41,306 nt of DNA, from positions 1 through 41,306 of the forward strand of contig JAGBQJ010000042.1 of NCBI GenBank assembly GCA_017632935.1, written 5' to 3'. Below, piece by piece: positions 39,563-41,306 of the stretch. This DNA is from Bacteroidales bacterium (GTDB lineage: Bacteria > Bacteroidota > Bacteroidia > Bacteroidales > F082). The number at the start of each line of letters is the position of its first letter. Within the stretch, counting starts at the first letter, position 1. Both the position numbers and the translations under genes were made by a program. A model generated the notes under the pieces. That model did no database searches. It was given only the letters and a program-made list of their open reading frames with translations, and was not told the origin of the DNA.

Positions 39563-39952
39563 ATGGATACCGAAGAAAACATCGTCCGAATCGACAAATG
39601 GCTGTGGGCAGCGCGTCTGTTCAAGACACGTAGCATAGCCGTGGACGCCATCAAGGGCGGCAAAGTAAAGGTGGACGGCAATCCCGTGAAGCCCTCACGC
39701 GAGGTGAAGGAAGGCGACGTCATCCAAGTGCAGATTGAGCAATTGCACAAGGTAGTGCAGGTGAAGACCGTAATCAAGAACCGTGTCTCCGCCAAGCAGG
39801 TGCCCGAGGTTTACAACGACCTTACGCCCAAGGAAGAATACGAGCGTATCGAGTTCATGCACGCCTACAAGGCCGAGTGGCGCGACCGTGGCGCTGGGCG
39901 ACCGACGAAAAAAGAGCGAAGGATGATTGAAAAAATGAAAGACGATTTATAA
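39563..39952 (+). CDS. hslR: RNA-binding S4 domain protein, HslR (Hsp15) type
   Basis: A 129-residue protein with an N-terminal S4 domain (about 8-70: RIDKWLWAARLFKTRSIA, GGKVKVDGNPVKPSREVKEGD) and a basic C-terminal tail (about 95-129: RDRGAGRPTKKERRMIEK). This is the Hsp15/HslR layout. Hsp15 binds 50S subunits carrying a stalled peptidyl-tRNA and returns them to use. It lies downstream of der on the same strand and ends in a strong bidirectional terminator. Some relatives are annotated only as S4 domain proteins, so the stalled-ribosome role is from family knowledge. Confidence 0.88.
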   Translation: MDTEENIVRIDKWLWAARLFKTRSIAVDAIKGGKVKVDGNPVKPSREVKEGDVIQVQIEQLHKVVQVKTVIKNRVSAKQVPEVYNDLTPKEEYERIEFMHAYKAEWRDRGAGRPTKKERRMIEKMKDDL

Positions 39953-39958
39953 AAACAC

Positions 39959-39991
39959 AAAGCCGACCCTGCACGGATCGGCTTTGGTTTT
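39959..39991. terminator. Bidirectional terminator between hslR and the convergent zinc-ribbon gene
   Basis: Stem AAAGCCGACCC and GGATCGGCTTT around a short loop, followed on the plus strand by GGTTTT and on the minus strand by GTGTTTTTA. It serves both convergent genes. Confidence 0.8.
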
Positions 39992-39992
39992 A

Positions 39993-41081
39993 TTAGTATT
40001 TGTCATGATATGGGGTGTCCTCTACTCCATTGCTCTTAAGCTTTGCCACCATTTTATCCAATGGCCTGCGCCAAAGCTTTTTAAACCAAGACGTATCACC
40101 GAACCATTTCACCAAAGTTGGACTAATTGCATAATAGGTTTGGATGAAAGCCCGACCATACCAAGTTGTATCCAAAGTATTGTCACGGAATCGGCGAAGT
40201 GTCCATACTTCGGGACAATTATATGAGCCATAAACCGCGGTGGCAACATAACAGCCTGATGAAGATGTATTGGAAATTGATGGTGTTTCAGAAGAAATAC
40301 TAGAAATTGATGGTGTTACATAAGAAGGATCATATTTTTTAATCATTTCACCTCTTTCATCAATAAGTTTCTGTATTCCACTAACATCCGTTAGACTTGG
40401 CAACTGTCTTGTATAAGTTTGAAAAACTTCAATGCCATCTTTCCATGATTCCGCAGACATAGTGCCATATTTCCCCTGATATTTTTCTTCTAGGACATCT
40501 CCAAACGTGTAACAGATAAAAGTGGCAGATAGAACTCTGTCAGAAAAATCATCAATATAGTCCGTTCTATATTCGATATCTGTATCAAGATACGTACTCT
40601 CTGCCGCACTACTTAACACATGTGCAATTATAGAGCATCTTGCCTGTATTTCTTTTAGAACGTTTTCCTTCTCATCCTCTGCAACATTGCTTTCTACTAT
40701 ATCAATAACAGAAGACAAACAGTTCGTCACGCTGCTACCGGCACTAGAAATTTGTCCAATTGTACAACTCATTGCTTTATAATACACAACATAGAAATTG
40801 GCTTCCCAACTACTCGGGTCTTTCACCAGTATCATGTCGTAATACTTGGCAGCATTTTCACTATTGTCAGAATCCTTGGCTCTACGAGCAATTTCATATA
40901 GATTTTTTAATTCGTCAGAGGTATCTACTTTAACAGTACCCTTGACATCGACGGTCCCTTCAACCATCATCTTTTTAGCTTCTTCTACGGAATACTTTGT
41001 GCCACAATGTTGACAGACAAATAATCCATCTTGTTTAACAACATCATTACTCCCGCATAATTCACATTTTAATGCTTTCAT
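39993..41081 (-). CDS. Zinc-ribbon protein with CFI-box C-terminal domain
   Basis: A 362-residue protein. The N-terminus MKALKCELCGSNDVVKQDG ... VCQHCGTKY is a zinc ribbon (C6, C9, C23, C26). After it comes a short linker (VEGTVDVKGTVKVD) and a helical region (about 50-240) with a TPR-like helix (ENAAKYYDMILVKDPSSWEA). A Ser/Thr-rich stretch (about 255-280) follows, then the CFI-box motif GCYVATAVYGSYNCPEV (about 277-293) with FRDNTL and a hydrophobic tail. The role of CFI-box proteins is not known. The gene is much more AT-rich than its neighbours, a sign of acquisition. Start is ATG 41081; the longer frame from 41135 begins inside the upstream terminator. It is preceded by a structured RNA with an intrinsic terminator 36 nt before the ATG. 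Confidence 0.8.
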   Translation of the reverse strand: MKALKCELCGSNDVVKQDGLFVCQHCGTKYSVEEAKKMMVEGTVDVKGTVKVDTSDELKNLYEIARRAKDSDNSENAAKYYDMILVKDPSSWEANFYVVYYKAMSCTIGQISSAGSSVTNCLSSVIDIVESNVAEDEKENVLKEIQARCSIIAHVLSSAAESTYLDTDIEYRTDYIDDFSDRVLSATFICYTFGDVLEEKYQGKYGTMSAESWKDGIEVFQTYTRQLPSLTDVSGIQKLIDERGEMIKKYDPSYVTPSISSISSETPSISNTSSSGCYVATAVYGSYNCPEVWTLRRFRDNTLDTTWYGRAFIQTYYAISPTLVKWFGDTSWFKKLWRRPLDKMVAKLKSNGVEDTPYHDKY

Positions 41082-41116
41082 ATTCTTGTTTTTGAGGTTT
41101 ATGTTTTCTGGGATAC

Positions 41117-41165
41117 AAAAAAAGCGTGGAATCAAATCCTTGCTCGAACACCAGGGGTTCCACGC
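41117..41165 (-). terminator. Intrinsic terminator (or attenuator) upstream of the zinc-ribbon gene
   Basis: On the minus strand GCGTGGAA (41158-41165) pairs with TTCCACGC (41124-41131), followed by seven T (41117-41123). The loop is long (26 nt) and contains the closing strand of a larger RNA stem, so this hairpin competes with the upstream fold. Confidence 0.7.
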
Positions 41166-41306
41166 CCTACCTATCTAACAAGTATTCCACGCCGTAGCAA
41201 CTACGGCATTTGTAACTTGTCCTTGATAGGTTACCCCGTCGAAACGAGGTCTTTATGGAACTTTGGTGTTCAAGGACAGCAACAAGTGCTATCTGCTAAT
41301 ATGTAA
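41117..41306 (-). ncRNA. Structured RNA of unknown class, cut by the right edge or nearly so
   Basis: Read on the minus strand from the window edge, several helices nest. P1 pairs TCCTTG-AACACC (41265-41276) with GGTGTT...CAAGGA (41137-41152). P2 pairs GTTCCA (41256-41261) with TGGAAC (41157-41162). A hairpin ACCTCGT-TTCG-ACGGGGT lies at 41233-41250. A long arm joins CCTATC and GATAGG (41225-41230 with 41170-41175) plus ACAAGT and ACTTGT, tipped by GCCGTAG-TTG-CTACGGC (41191-41207). A G-U pair that would be a C-A mismatch on the plus strand favours minus-strand transcription. It could be a free small RNA (6S-like in size) or a leader that controls the zinc-ribbon gene. I cannot place it in a known family. 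Confidence 0.5.

Noticed and set aside
41117-41306. tmRNA, SRP RNA or RNase P RNA
   Set aside because: None of the conserved cores I know for these (tRNA-like ends, the SRP GGAAGG/AGCAG loop, the RNase P CR-I to CR-V segments) is visible; 6S-like remains only a size-based option.

Overview
This window looks like chromosomal DNA of a member of the Bacteroidales (phylum Bacteroidota), probably from a gut or rumen type habitat. The evidence is the conserved mutY-ssb-gldE-gldD block, four secreted proteins ending in type IX secretion (T9SS) sorting domains, the TlpA-DUF6029-Omp28 envelope trio, Bacteroidota-type ExbB/ExbD genes, tryptophanase, and many promoters with the Bacteroidota -7 box TAnnTTTG. 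The habitat is inferred; the phylum is well supported. No phage, plasmid, CRISPR array, rRNA or complete insertion sequence is visible.

Layout. 1-825 (minus): RNase E/G start, a 29-residue basic ribosomal-type protein and HU. 969-4475 (plus): mutY, ssb, gldE, gldD. 4607-5524: CorA. 5541-6611 (minus): secreted endonuclease I with a sorting domain. 6681-8682 (minus): tryptophanase followed by an MntP-like membrane protein. 8797-9897 (plus): sorting-domain protein whose 3' end overlaps the cysteate synthase-like gene on the other strand (9834-11126). 11201-15199 (minus): a giant multidomain paralogue of the secreted nuclease. 15353-17744 (minus): ExbB, a membrane protein and two ExbDs, preceded by tRNA-Ser. 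18030-19807: asparaginase and TrmO, divergent. 19890-24141 (minus): Omp28, DUF6029, TlpA, ManA. 24191-26000 (minus): two unrecognised genes in tandem. 26096-29664: M20 amidohydrolase, MTA/SAH nucleosidase, LOG protein and a P-loop kinase/dCMP deaminase fusion. 29698-31260: adhesin-like sorting-domain protein. 31315-32970 (minus): NhaC. 33085-36678 (plus): three lipoproteins. 36681-36944: a hairpin cluster and initiator tRNA. 37050-39952 (plus): era, der, hslR. 39993-41306 (minus): an AT-rich zinc-ribbon/CFI-box gene preceded by a structured RNA that ends in an intrinsic terminator.

How the genes fit together. GldD and GldE belong to the gliding/T9SS gene set, and four T9SS cargo genes lie in the same window. 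The two nucleases could scavenge extracellular DNA. ExbB/ExbD would energise outer-membrane uptake. Asparaginase, tryptophanase and the M20 hydrolase suit amino-acid and peptide use. The cysteate synthase-like enzyme hints at sulfonolipid synthesis. Era, Der, HslR, TrmO, the two tRNAs and the 29-residue protein are translation functions.

The least explained parts are the right-edge structured RNA with its AT-rich gene, the 24.2-26.0 kb gene pair, the three-lipoprotein operon, and the dispersed palindromes, two of which lie inside the coding sequence of a sorting domain. I did not find a clear new defence or mobile system.
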